Part shown: in pieces, positions 43,762 through 54,449 of the stretch | Position numbering within the stretch: position 1 is the first letter of the stretch | Layout of the letters: every line of letters starts with the position of its first letter | Origin: Apoda limacodes | Lineage: Eukaryota > Arthropoda > Insecta > Lepidoptera > Limacodidae | DNA: 64,000 nucleotides | Direction of reading: 5' to 3' | Assembly: GCA_946406115.1 (NCBI GenBank) | Contig: OX291556.1 | Span: forward strand, 12,120,501 to 12,184,500 | Notes under the pieces: model-generated | What the model was told of the DNA's origin: nothing | The model's database searches: none | What the model saw: only the letters and a program-made list of their open reading frames with translations | Made by a program: the position numbers and the translations under genes

Positions 43762-44950
43762 TTAACTAATATTTATTATTAGTTCCTGTACTTCTATATT
43801 ATCGAATGCCACATGAATTTCCCAATCCGACGCTATAATGTTTTGGTTTCTTCTAACAATTTTTTCCCAGTGTTGGGCAGTTACTTTCGCACATGAATTT
43901 TTTAATAAATCTAACATCTTGTTTGCCGTAAATTGGGAGTGGGTATTGTTTTGAGCGGCGTGTCCTTTGATTTGTGCCCATATTAGTTCTATAGCATTGT
44001 ACTGGCAATGATACGGCGAAAGTCGAAGAACCTAATGACCACATTTGGCAGCTATTTCGTCGGTAATATATCTTTTAGGAAGCCTTTTTTTGATTTTAAA
44101 AATTCCACTAATTGTACTTTTAATAAAGAATTATCCACATTTTCGCCATGACGTTGGAGCCAGTCAATTATCTCGTTTTTTTTTTTAATTATTTTTAATT
44201 GAACTGCAATCAATTACTATCAATTTGTCTGGAGATATATGTAGCGTTATCCATAATAATTAACGACGGTTCTTCCAGAGATTGCACTCTTCTTTAAACC
44301 ATCCTCCGTAAATCTCCGCGTTCATTTTGTCGTAGTAGTCCACTGTTTTCTTGGATTTAAAGGCCAGTAAAGCATCTGACACGAATCCTTTCGTAGACCC
44401 TGCATGGTATATGATAAGGCGTTCACTGTTTCCCGTTGGCACTGAACTAGTGGAAGTGTCGGTGTTGTCAGTCCAGTGCTTAGATACTGTGTGGTTTGCA
44501 TTTAACCAAGTCTCGTCAGTGAAAATAACATTTGACCGATCTGATATCTTTCTGACTTCGCAGCGAGCCATAGCAACGTCGTGACGCTCCATCAATATTT
44601 TACGTTTATCCAATTTTTTATAAGAAAATCCAATTTCTTTCAAAACCAAGCTTTAATGACGATTTTTGGCCGTGGAACAAACCACATTCACGTAAAGAAA
44701 CAACAAGTTTTTTGAGTATTGGAATTTCTTTGCGCAAGTAATAGCCATATATATGACGGCGAATAGCGTCAGTGTCGAAGTTGTCAACCGATGTCACACG
44801 ACGTGGTTGGCGTTTTTTCTTCGGAGTACGAAGCTTATTTTCCTGCATGCCGCTTGTACCGTAAGCTTCGGTAGTAATTTTTGAAACAATAGGTCCACTA
44901 ATTCCTAATGCAGCCGCAACACGCTCTCGCACTTGCGACAGTGGTAAAAG
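43762..44950 (-). pseudogene. Tc1/mariner-like (DDE_3) transposase, frameshifted
   Basis: Known role: cut-and-paste DNA transposition. The minus strand reads MRERVAAALGISGPIVSKI, then PKKKRQPRRVTSVDNFDTDA, RRHIYGYYLRKEIPILKKLV and FSYKKLDKRKILMERHDVA. VIFTDETWLNANHTVSKHW carries the first catalytic Asp. Then follow SLVIMDNATYIS (second acidic residue, near 44240) and AIELIWAQIKGHAAQNN (catalytic Glu, near 43985), and the chain ends WEKIVRRNQNIIASDWEIHV, AFDNIEV (stop 43762-43764). At least three frame changes (near 44640, 44260 and 44040) inactivate it. The length without them, about 390 residues, is near normal. It lies between two direct repeats rather than visible terminal inverted repeats. 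Confidence 0.85.
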
Positions 44951-44957
44951 CGGGCCA

Positions 44958-45745
44958 CCACATTGATACGTCTGGCGCGGTAAGTATCGTGATGGATGAC
45001 CGCCTAGTGGAAAAAATATTGAGCGATTTGTGCCATGTCTAGAGTCCTTATGCTCCTGAAAACTCTGCCAGTTGAGTAGCCACTGGCCACTAGGTTGAAA
45101 CGTTCGCTAGACCAGCTTAGGGTACTGACCCGTAAATTAAAACATTAATAAAATTTACTCAGTTTTCATACATTAATAATGACCTAATATATTTACCCTG
45201 AATTGACATGGATCACGACCTACCAAGCACGAAATTAATTTATTCTCTATTAGAACGGGGTTTTCTGGAAGAAATCGCTAAACAGCGATAAGACCGCCTA
45301 AATTGTTACCTAGTTTAAATATTTACTTTTGTTAATTACTTTTTAAATACTGGTGATCAATAAAGAGTTATCTATCTATCGCATTTAACATAAAAAGGAC
45401 TAGAAAATGTGTCGGGAAAATTAATTTTCTTATCTAAGTTGTCATGACTTCGTTCTTACTTACAGTAAGTACTTAAATAACAGAGGCTTTGAAACGTTAA
45501 GCTGTGTCTCTATTTATTGTAATCCATTGTTTATCCACGCCGAGCTGACGGTATGCCCGAGCTTATAATTACTTTTGTGTTTTAATCCCTTTAACCAAGA
45601 TTGTGAGCTAAGTTGTCATTCTGAATATTTGAATAAGCAAATCCAATAAAGGAATTTGAGCTATGAAAGTGTTACAATTATTTTAATTATTTGCAGGTAA
45701 TTCCGTGTCTTACACAAATGTGTGAAAGTTGGTTAAAAGGAAGTT
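44958..45745 (+). repeat. Right copy of the direct repeat, with insertions
   Basis: Carries ATACGTCTGGCGCGGTAAGT, GATGACCGCCTAGTGG, CCACTGGCCACTAGGTTGAA, GACCCGTAAATTAAAACATT, GGGAAAATTAATTTTCTTAT, TCATGACTTCGTTCTTACTT and GGTTAAAAGGAAGTTAGC, in the order of 42920-43330. It is lengthened by a LINE 3' end (45230-45390) and by sequence at about 45478-45695. Confidence 0.75.
45230..45390 (+). mobile_element. LINE 3' end inserted in the repeat
   Basis: GAAGAAATCGCTAAACAGCG, ATAAGACCGCCTAAATTGTT and CAATAAAGAGTTATCTATCT form the 3' UTR and AATAAA/short-repeat end of a LINE family widespread in Lepidoptera. No coding part is left. The TCTATCTATC tail marks the insertion point. Confidence 0.65.
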
Positions 45746-45985
45746 AGCAGCTGGAATAGCATATAGGCTACTTTTTATCCCGAAATTCCCGCGGGAATAA
45801 CTATAACCGAGCTTAATCGAACTATAGCTATAGCTACAGCTTGATATAGCAAACTTCATTAGTGTAATTAAGGAGTAAATCACAGTCGCCGATAACCGAA
45901 TTGAAGGTGGGCGGAGCCGCTGGCAAATTAGTATACCTAATTAAGGAGTTCCTCGCCGATAACCGAATTTAGGGCGGCAGCATAC
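45740..45985 (+). repeat. Interspersed repeat fragments
   Basis: AGCATATAGGCTACTTTTTA, CCCGCGGGAATAACTATAAC and two GCCGATAACCGAATT...AGG blocks (45889-45915 and 45950-45977). These are related to 50985-51360 and, inverted, 53130-53430. Confidence 0.5.
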
Positions 45986-46139
45986 TAACTTAGCTACTGT
46001 CACAGAATTAAGTTAATTACATAGTCATACAATAAATTCATTGAAAAGACAAGTAATCATTATAAGAAGTCCAAAGTTAATATCGGGATCTAACTTCAAA
46101 AAAATATCTACAATGGAAATAGAGGTGTAATTTTTTTTA

Positions 46140-46235
46140 TACTTCTAAGGTGGCAAATAAGCTTTTTTAAATAAATAAGCTTATATCCGTAGCCAATGGA
46201 TGCTTGCAACACCTGGAGCATTACTAATGCTCTAT
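46140..46235 (-). mobile_element. LINE 3' end fragment
   Basis: The minus strand shows GTGTTGCAAGCATCCATTGG, an altered AAGCTTATTT segment containing a small duplication, and GCCACCTTAGAAGTATAAAA. Confidence 0.55.
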
Positions 46236-46564
46236 CTTAAGCCGAAATAAAGACTACCATACTCTCATAGAGCTAAATAACGAAACACCAATAACAAATC
46301 CGTTGCTGGGATATAAAAGTAGCCTTAGTCCATATCCAGTGTATAAGCTATCTCTATTTCACGTTTAATTTATGGGTAAAGAAGACTAAAATTGTCAATT
46401 TCCCTTTTACTTAATTTTTAAACAATGAAGTCTCATGCGACTTTTCTCATTTTCTCCAAGATACAACTACTGAGAACCGGCACACCGACTCGTTTCAGTT
46501 GCGGATATGTCATACTTTGAGTACATACTAAAACTGACCATTTCCGTTATAATCCACTAGGCCA

Positions 46565-46628
46565 CTGTGACCGCTTAACATCAGGCGGACCGTGTGCTTG
46601 TTTGCCATTTGTGGTATACAAAAAAAAT
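46565..46628 (+). mobile_element. LINE 3' terminal fragment
   Basis: GTGACCGCTTAACATCAGGC, GGACCGTGTGCTTGTTTGCC and GTGGTATACAAAAAAA: the last 60 bases of the same family, in plus orientation. Confidence 0.7.
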
Positions 46629-47335
46629 GTTTCTCCGTGGATATCTCAGAAACTATAAGACGGATTGCAAAAATTCTTCTTTAGTTGGATTAGGTATAGT
46701 CCAACTTAGGGAACAGTGCAAGTTTCATCAAAAACGGTTTAGTAGTTTTTAGATAGAAACGTGTGCCTTTTCGACTTGCGCTCTTGCTGACATTGACTTT
46801 GGGTGCATTCGGCGCTTTTCACCGCGATTTGAGCGAAAGACTGGGTATGTGGGTATTCGTACCGCATACTTCGACTACCAAGTGACATCGTTTATGCTAT
46901 ATATCAACGCTGGCACCGACCAGAATAAAATATTTGGCATATTCAATTAAGATTGTTTTTAAAGATAAATCTTTCATTTTTCCCTTTTTAGTTATTAATT
47001 AAAAAAAAATTTAGGTCATTATTTTAAACAGTTCTTATCATTTAAAATTTCTCAAGCACTAAAATGTTATGCTTTACAGCTTTACATTAGTAGAATGTTT
47101 CTTATATACAAAGTCTTATATATATACGGCGATTTTAACCAAGCTGTCCGTTTTAATCATTAACCACAAAAAAAAAGATGTAGTTGTCATAAAAAAATTT
47201 GAGTATTCGTTTTGGGGTTGCCAGGTTTTACCCTCATCATTCTACACTTGACATCTGTTCACCTGGGACAGCACTAGCAAACAAGGCAAAACAGGAATAA
47301 ATCCTTTTGAGTTTTATAAAAAATATGTTATTTTC

Positions 47336-47560
47336 AGGGTTCGTAACTTAAAGAAAAAAACAGAGGTTTCTATAAGACCATTTTCCATCTATCAGTCTGT
47401 CATTGTTTATCTCTAAACCCCAAGTAACTTGGAATTGGCATACTTAATATCTTCATGGCGTGCACATATATCACAATATTTTAGATTTATAATTAGCCCC
47501 TATTTCGGTTCGAATAAACAAAAGTTAAAAATAAATCTTGAAATCTTTAAACGACCAAAC
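47336..47560 (+). repeat. Older copy of the 'AGGGTTCCGTACC' repeat
   Basis: CAGGGTTCGTAACTTAAAGA, AAAAACAGAGGTTTCTATAA and GACCATTTTCCATCTATCAG correspond to the beginning of 39595-39905. Confidence 0.5.
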
Positions 47561-47624
47561 TGCAAGTCTTATTTTTTAAATTTAGTTGTCTCAATGTACT
47601 CGTAAAGCTCAGGATGTGCTTCCC

Positions 47625-47674
47625 GTTCTGCTAAGTTTCTGAAGTTAAGCTTCAGAAACTTGCTAAGCAGAACT
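47625..47674. repeat. Near-perfect palindrome (hairpin)
   Basis: GTTCTGCTAAGTTTCTGAAG is followed after 5 bases by its inverse, with two extra bases (CTTCAGAAACTTGCTAAGCAGA...). The stem is about 20 bp. Confidence 0.8.
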
Positions 47675-48212
47675 TTAGGTCTTAATATGGTTAATTTACA
47701 TTTACTACAGGTGTTTTTGACAATGTTACAGTTTCGTAAATTAAAATTATTTTTAATTACAGTTGTTAAAAATTTACGATGGCGTTTTAACTTATGTACT
47801 TATGTATGTTATTAAATCTTATCCTCCTATATATTCAATATTTGTCATTTAGTTTTATAAGCCTAGCAAAGGTTTTAGTTAATAGTTTCTGCAGTATGTT
47901 AAAAGATACATATACACACGTATAAATATATAGACATAAGCAAGCAAAATAATATAGTCTAGTTGACAAGGTTAGGTATCTAATTGCCAGCGACTTTGAA
48001 GGAAATATGTTTGATTTCCAAAAATTGCCTCAGCCCATGATTCTTTTTGGAGAAGGAGGCTTAGGCCATAGTCTATCGCTTGGTGCAAAATTATAAAAAC
48101 TTGTTTTCGACCTGATATTGAATTTGAATGATATAACAAAACCTGTGTCAGTATTATTTTTTGGAATATAAGAAAAAAATTAAAAGGTAATCATTCATTT
48201 CAAATCAATCAT

Positions 48213-48660
48213 CAGCTTAAACAATTATATGGTAGGCAAATAAAAAATCTACAAGTGGTTAAAAATTTTCCATCATCAAATAATTATTAAGCTCATAAAG
48301 TATAATAAGCTCATTTGTTTCTTCATCTTAGTTCTCTTTCTATGTCTCAAAACATATCTCCTATATCTGTTTCTACAAATTATGGTATTTGATCATTTGA
48401 GATTTTTTATCAAAAGTCCAATAAAATCCAGAAACAGCGTACACAACCCACGACATCATTCATCTTTTTGAAAGTAAGATACCATAATTTGTAGAAACAG
48501 ATATAGGAGCTATATTTTGAGACATAGAAAGAGAACTAAGATGAAGAAACAAATGAGCTTATTATACTTTATGAGCTTAATAATTATTTGTTGATAGTAA
48601 ATTTTTAAACAACTTGTAGATATTTTATTTGCCTACCATAATTATAATTGCTTAAACTTA
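48213..48660. mobile_element. MITE-like element with 180-base inverted arms
   Basis: Left arm 48213-48391 and right arm 48478-48660 mirror each other over nearly their whole length. The stretch from TTATTAAGCTCATAAAGTAT to TCTACAAATTATGGTAT differs at only about two positions, apart from a looser outer end. The 86-base loop has no ORF. The high arm identity means a young element or recent homogenisation. No transposase is present. Confidence 0.85.
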
Positions 48661-48902
48661 CTAAAGTATGTAATAGTATTAACCTAAGTAAGTCGAATAT
48701 CAGCCGAATACACGTGGAGTTCTCAATGCTAATCCTTTATGTATGGGGTAATAAATACGTAGTGGATTCCAGCGTCAGATGTCGGTGGATACTTGCCGGA
48801 ATGATGGATTAACTAAGTCGAAGGTTAATCTGTTCTTAAAGCTAATTGATTCGGTTATTAGAACGGTATAGTGCTGATATTATATTATAATCCTTGTTAA
48901 TA

Positions 48903-49445
48903 TCTGTATGTCGTCATCCGCTAGTTAAATCTGTTGTTCAACTAAATGCCTAGGCAGGTTGTTTAGTATAAAACATAAATTATTATAAATTTCAACTGAT
49001 TATTATATGAAAACCGATTCGGTCGCTCGCGTTCGACGCTCGCTCCACTTCTATGTTGTCACAAGATACCCTGAAACAAGCTAAATCATTAATTTATACA
49101 GTACGATTTCTGCTATATAAGGAGCGTTTTTTTGCGCTCTTTGCTCAATATAGGCACATTCTGTCGTTATCTTGACCAAAAATGAATGCACTATGACGTC
49201 ACTTCCAGTCCGCACTCAACGCATTAATAATTGCACATGTTCGGGTTGAGTAGTGAATACGCTGTTAAATAGTGAACGGCCATATTGTTGGTTTACATTT
49301 GGTGAACAGAATGATTTCAATGCGAATGCGATATCATAGCTGTTAATGCCGTCAACAAAACGCAGCTATACTAAACGACCTGCCCAGGCATTTGGTTGAT
49401 TGGCGGATTTAACTAGCGGGCGGTACATAACATACCTATGTCGTA
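48903..49445. mobile_element. TIR element of about 540 bases
   Basis: The left end ATGTCGTCATCCGCTAGTTA, AATCTG and CTAAATGCCTAGGCAGGTTG then TTTAGTATA is mirrored by the right end, which on the minus strand reads ATGTACCGCCCGCTAGTTAA, ATCCGCC and CCAAATGCCTGGGCAGGTCG then TTTAGTATA. The TIRs are about 60 bases. The core contains GGTCGCTCGCGTTCGACGCTC and a TATATAAGG box but no ORF. Confidence 0.8.
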
Positions 49446-50034
49446 GCTAGGCAGTATAAAGGGAAGAGAAACATTTACCTTCTTGTGTTTTGATTTAATT
49501 TAATTAACCACTAAGGTATTGTAGACAGGTAAGCCTTTCTATACATTTCTGGTTATAATTAATAACCAGCTGACCAGACAGATGTTGTCATGTCCAAATT
49601 TTAACTAATGTTGAGTTCATACAAAAATCCCACAAAACATGGCTTTTACTTTCATATTCAAAATTTTCGTTATTTCTTTACGTAGAACCTTCATTCGGAC
49701 TGTTACGAACATTGAGAAGAAAAGACAGCGAAATTGGTGTAGCTGTTGTCAAATGTTGCGCTTACCAACGTATAAGCATTTTTATCTAAAGAATAAACTA
49801 ATGTTGTAGACCTACTATAGGTCTATAAAAATACATTTTTTTAAATATAAACTCATGTTACAGCGTAAATGAATAAATTGGTATTAACCTCATGCAAAAA
49901 CCGTCTGTGACAAATGGATGGACGGACATGGGAGTGATTATAAGAGTTTCGTTTTTAACTTCGATGGTGCAGGTGTAGGTTTACTACAACTACCGAGACA
50001 AAGATATTTAGAACCACTACTAAAGTGCAAAAAA

Positions 50035-50230
50035 AAACATACGCCTGTATGTATGCCTGTAACCTTTTAGCCTATAAACGGCTTGCATCACAACGCAGGG
50101 TTCCTATAACTTACATTTTTCGAACCTTTGATAATCTAATCACTTGCTTCTTGAAAAACCCCTATACTGTAGTCCCTAAGGAAAACCTCGACAGGGATTT
50201 CATTTCACAACTTTAGTGTTCGCAGGAAAT
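50035..50230 (-). mobile_element. Diverged LINE 3' fragment
   Basis: The minus strand retains CTAAAGTTGTGAAATGAAAT, TACAGTATAGGGGTTTTTCA, AGAAGCAAGTGATTAGATTA and a mutated GTTGTGATGCAAGCC region. These correspond to the KDYSIEFFKKEVIRFLKG-coding end of the family. Confidence 0.6.
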
Positions 50231-50984
50231 ATGTAGCACCTCTGAAAATGGGATCATTTACCTTTCAACCCTACCTTCAATGTGGACTTGACGTTTTTTC
50301 TTCTCTTGTATATGTAACTTTGTTTTTGTAGTATCTGTTTTTGTGTTGAGATATATAGGCTAAACAATTTCTACTTTTTTGTTGCCTTGGTAACTTTTTT
50401 AGGTTACACACCTAATAAAGAAATGGTCCGGTAACTATCGCAAAAGCAACTTTTCTTTGTTTGCAGGCACTGAGCACCGACTTCCACCAATGGACTTAAG
50501 TTAAACATATTGATCAATAATACAGATGTTACCGGCCTATTCTTTTTGTAGTAGAAATGGATTAAGTAATTATTTATAGTTTTTTCTTATGGTAAAAGTG
50601 ATCATGGGTTGTTGTACGAAAACAAACTTAGTAATGAGGTCCCGTTTTGTATCCTTTTACCCTAAGAACGCAATAGCGATTCTAGCAGCTGGTTAGCGGC
50701 AGCTATGGCGCCGCGAAGCCCAGCGTCATATACGGTAAATAATTATGTAAAGTTATTTTTTAAAAGCTAAAACTATTGTTTATACCATTATAAGTATTTT
50801 AAATCAATTCTGGCAGGTTACAATTGGTAGCAAATCTAGCGAATTTTTGAAATTGAAATAAAAATTCCATTAAATTTTTTTTTTTTTAATTAGCTACTTT
50901 AGAAAATGTTAATTTAAACATTAATAAATATTATGAAAATCAGTATTTGAAATCTAATAATGATTTCACTAATTTTATAAAAGT

Positions 50985-51360
50985 TTGGTTGTTTGTTACT
51001 AAAAGACACTTCAACCACTGGACGAATCTGCATGAAACTATACACATATAGGTAGGTTAGATTCTGGAATAGGACATTTACTACTTTAATCCCAAAGAAA
51101 TTAAAAGTTTCTGCGGGTATAACTTTAATGTTTGTAACTACATCCAGCCGCAACGACGCATTCAATTGAGCTAAAATTTTGCACAGAGATAGTTAAAGAT
51201 ACGGTGAAGGACAAAGGCTACTTTTTATTACGGAAAATTCAAAAGTTCTCTCGGGCGTAACTATAACTGAATTCCACTTAAACGAACTACAGCTGGTAAC
51301 AGAAATTTCCTTAATATAAGCAAGGATTGCAGGACGCTGGCTAAAGCTAGTAAATTGAAC
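50985..51360 (+). repeat. Interspersed repeat
   Basis: TTCAACCACTGGACGAATCT, AAGTTTCTGCGGGTATAACT, ATAGTTAAAGATACGGTGAA, GGACAAAGGCTACTTTTTAT and GAGCTAAAATTTTGCACAGA. Inverted relatives are at 53130-53430. Confidence 0.55.
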
Positions 51361-51879
51361 AAATCAGTCATATTTGTCACACTGATAACAATAATATGGA
51401 GGCATTAATAATCGGTTATAAAGCATTTGTATTATACAAATTTATTTTTTATTTTGATATTTAATGAACTCGTAAAGGTTTTTTTTTTGTTGTTTTTTAT
51501 TATTTTACATTTTTTTTATAAATTATAAAAGGAATGACTAATTAGAAAAATCCGAAAAAAATTTAAACAATAATTTATTAGGTGAGTTTTAGTATGACAT
51601 TATTAAAATACAATGTCATATTTAATTTGGCCGGTAAAAAAATATTGAAAAAATTGGACTTATAACAAAATCAGTGTAGTTAAGGACTTCTTAACTAAAA
51701 TATTTTGAATTAGTGACATTTTATCTAAATATTTTTAGTAAAACCAATGAATAACATGACTATGACTTTCTAACATCAAATTTAAATCTTACAAATATGA
51801 AAAAAACTATAAACTTCTAATACAATATTAAATCTTATTTCTAATTTGTTTCAAATTATAATTTCTCCTACTACATACC

Positions 51880-52640
51880 ATACTACATGCCATTGATGTT
51901 TTAATATGAGCTTCATAAAATCTCTTGTAATTCTTAATTTTTAAAATTTGATCTTCAGGGTTTTCCTCATCTCTAAAATTCATTCCTAGAATGATGACTT
52001 CGAATTTTCGGGTTTAATTAGATCTATGTAATAGCCAGGTGTAATAAACCTTTTCCATTTTAATACACATTCTCTCTATTAGTACGAAGTCTCAATCTAC
52101 TGGCACCATGCTATGTGTAGGAATCGGGTATGCAACTGCTACTTTTTGAAATATATTATTGATCCAGGAAAGAAAAAACGCTGATAGTGAGTGTGCTCTT
52201 AAAATTTGTTGAGATATAGTCTACCAAAGCAGTTATGACTTCATTTGGTCCTTTTTGTCCATAATAATTGTCAGTATATAAATAAATTGAAGCTGTGTTG
52301 TTATTAAGAATGTTAATGCCGAAATTATGTCACCACAGTTGACGTAATATTCTATAGACATTTTTTTACAGGTAGTGGCAATTTTTTCTGGTAATCAAAG
52401 CAAAGCGATAGTTTATGGTTCTGTTTGTCAGTTCCAGTTTTTGTGATGATGAAAGAAAGCTTCAGCCTTTCCTAAATATAGTTCGTTTTCAATTTTCAAA
52501 GTTGGGTAACCAGTACATCGATTAAAACTGCATGGATTTAGTGACCTGAAATAAAATTTCAATGGATTAAGATATTTCATGACTACATCTAAATTTGGAT
52601 TAAGTGACATATTGAATTAATTTGACAGGATTTAGTGTTT
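51880..52640 (-). pseudogene. Relic of a DUF7869-like protein (uncertain family)
   Basis: The minus strand shows, in shifting frames, CTGYPTLKIENELYLGKAEA with FFHHHKN, LPEKIATTCK, YYVNCGDIIS, ILNNNTASIYLYTDNYYGQK with GPNEVITALVDYIS, KVAVAYPIPTHSMVPVD and KIKNYKRFYEAHIKTSM. From memory, this order (LPEK, DNxxGQ, YPxxGHSxLPxD, KIKNYKxFYExHIKPS) fits an abundant class of insect proteins with a DUF7869-type domain that often travels with mobile elements. Stops and frameshifts make it a pseudogene. Confidence 0.5.
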
Positions 52641-52899
52641 TTTGAATAAGGAAAAACCAATTTAGGGTCATTTTAATTCTAAAAGAGATATACTAATCCA
52701 TAGAGAAAAAAAACGACACATTAGTGACTTTAAGAGCTAAGGCATCCAATTGCTGAATCAATGGCTTTTTTATAACCTTACCTTATAAGTCGTTTTTTAA
52801 GAAAAACTTTACCTTTCATTCGTAAACCCTTACCTTACGTAATTAGATGTGCACAATTTAATTATTCTATGCCAGGTTTATATTATGTAACTCTAGCTT

Positions 52900-53430
52900 T
52901 GCCCATGGTTCCACTCGTCCTAAATTCGGTTATTTGTGTAGCAAGTTAACGAATACTCCTCAATTATAGAAAAAAAACCGAATCATATTTGACGTTTCCA
53001 AGCAGCCTTTGTCCTTTTCCAGGACTAAAACTATCTTTAAGCCAAATTTCACCTTGATCGGTACAGCGTGAAGAGTTAACAGACAGAGATACTTTCGCTT
53101 TTATAAAGTTTATATATGGATTTAAAAAAATATCTTACTAGACTTTGCCAGTGGCTCCGCCCGCCCTAAATTCTGTTATCGGCATGCAACTCCTGAATTA
53201 ACTTCAATTAATTAATTAATCAGTTATACCAATGAATTGCAATAGGATGCTTTAGGTGCATCAATAGTTAATTTAACTCTGATATAGTTATTACCGCAGG
53301 AAGTTTTGAATTTTTAGGGATAAAAAGTAGCCTATATGCTATTCCAGGACCTAACCTTTATGTATGCCAAGTTTTTTCCCGATCCGTCCAGTGGTTGAAG
53401 CGTGATTGAGTAACAAACATCCATCCAGAC
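52900..53430 (-). repeat. Two interspersed repeats in tandem, inverted to those at 36 and 51 kb
   Basis: 52905-53115 on the minus strand reads AGTATCTCTGTCTGTTAACT, CTTCACGCTGTACCGATCAA, AAGGACAAAGGCTGCTTGGA and ATAATTGAGGAGTATTCG (the 36-kb family). 53135-53430 reads CAATCACGCTTCAACCACTG, GGATAAAAAGTAGCCTATAT-like blocks and GCCGATAACAGAATTTAGGG (the 51-kb family). Confidence 0.6.
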
Positions 53431-54117
53431 AAACAAACTTTAGGACTTTCATATAAAAATCAAAAATTATAAATCGAAATCCAGCTTTACCAAAAAAACG
53501 TTTTATCGTAGACAGATACTTACTGAAAAATGTTCTTTCATCCATTTCAATCCTTTAATAGCTTTGTGAAATGTATTTAAAGTAAGTAGAACAAGGATCT
53601 CCTTACACTGCAACCAAAACGAACACAAATAAATCGACAGTGATATCTTTGACGTTTTATTTGTTTTTAGAAAATGTGAGACGCAGTCTTAAGATGCCTT
53701 TCAACGCTAAACAAGAATTCAATTACAGATAACTCAATATACCTTTATTCCGTATTTCCGACAGTGTTTAGTAATTCTGATATTGCTGAATTTCTCGAAG
53801 TTGGGTTATTTAAATGAAAATGTTTACAGTTACGACAGGTGACCATTGTCTTTTATTAACCGACTTGAAAAAGGAGATTCGGATGTTAATATATATTATT
53901 TAATATGGACTTTCAGGCGTAACTCCGTCATATATAGACGGATTTGCAAAATTCCTTTTTTTTTTATTATTTAATATTAATGTAGTAAATATAAAATTTA
54001 AACTTTTGATCAAAAAAGAATAATGTTGATGATTGTATCAAATTTTGTTACGAGTATGGATGTTTTTAGGGTACGAGAAAAAAAATCATTCATCACTTAA
54101 AAGTAAAAAAAAAACTG

Positions 54118-54295
54118 TTTAAAAAAAAACAACCGGTTTCAAAACTATAATTAACTATTAGGTAACCTAACAGTTTATAACACACTTTACTTGCATGAAA
54201 CCAACTTCAAACAGTAATTCAGATCTGATTTTTGGAATATGTGATTATTTTTACCTGTGTCCATCTTTTTGAAGCCGGTTGTTTTTTTTGTTACA
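54118..54295. mobile_element. MITE-like palindrome
   Basis: AAAAAAAACAACCGGTTTCA on the left is mirrored by minus-strand AAAAAAAACAACCGGCTTCA on the right: 20 bases with one mismatch. The core has no ORF. Confidence 0.75.
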
Positions 54296-54359
54296 AAGTT
54301 TTTTTTTTATATTTGTTGCCATTTCAGATAACGTGACACAGTTGTTTTATAATTTCCTT

Positions 54360-54445
54360 TTCAACACCACCAAGATGGCAAACAAACTTACGGCCTGTCT
54401 AATGTTGAGTTAACGTGTTGCCGACCCTTTTAAAAATCGAATAAA
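54360..54445 (-). mobile_element. LINE 3' end fragment
   Basis: The minus strand has GATTTTTAAAAGGGTCGGCA, ACACGTTA, AGACAGGCCGTAAGTTTGTT and TGCCATCTTGGTGG: a short, diverged 3' end of the common LINE. Confidence 0.6.
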
Positions 54446-54449
54446 AAGG

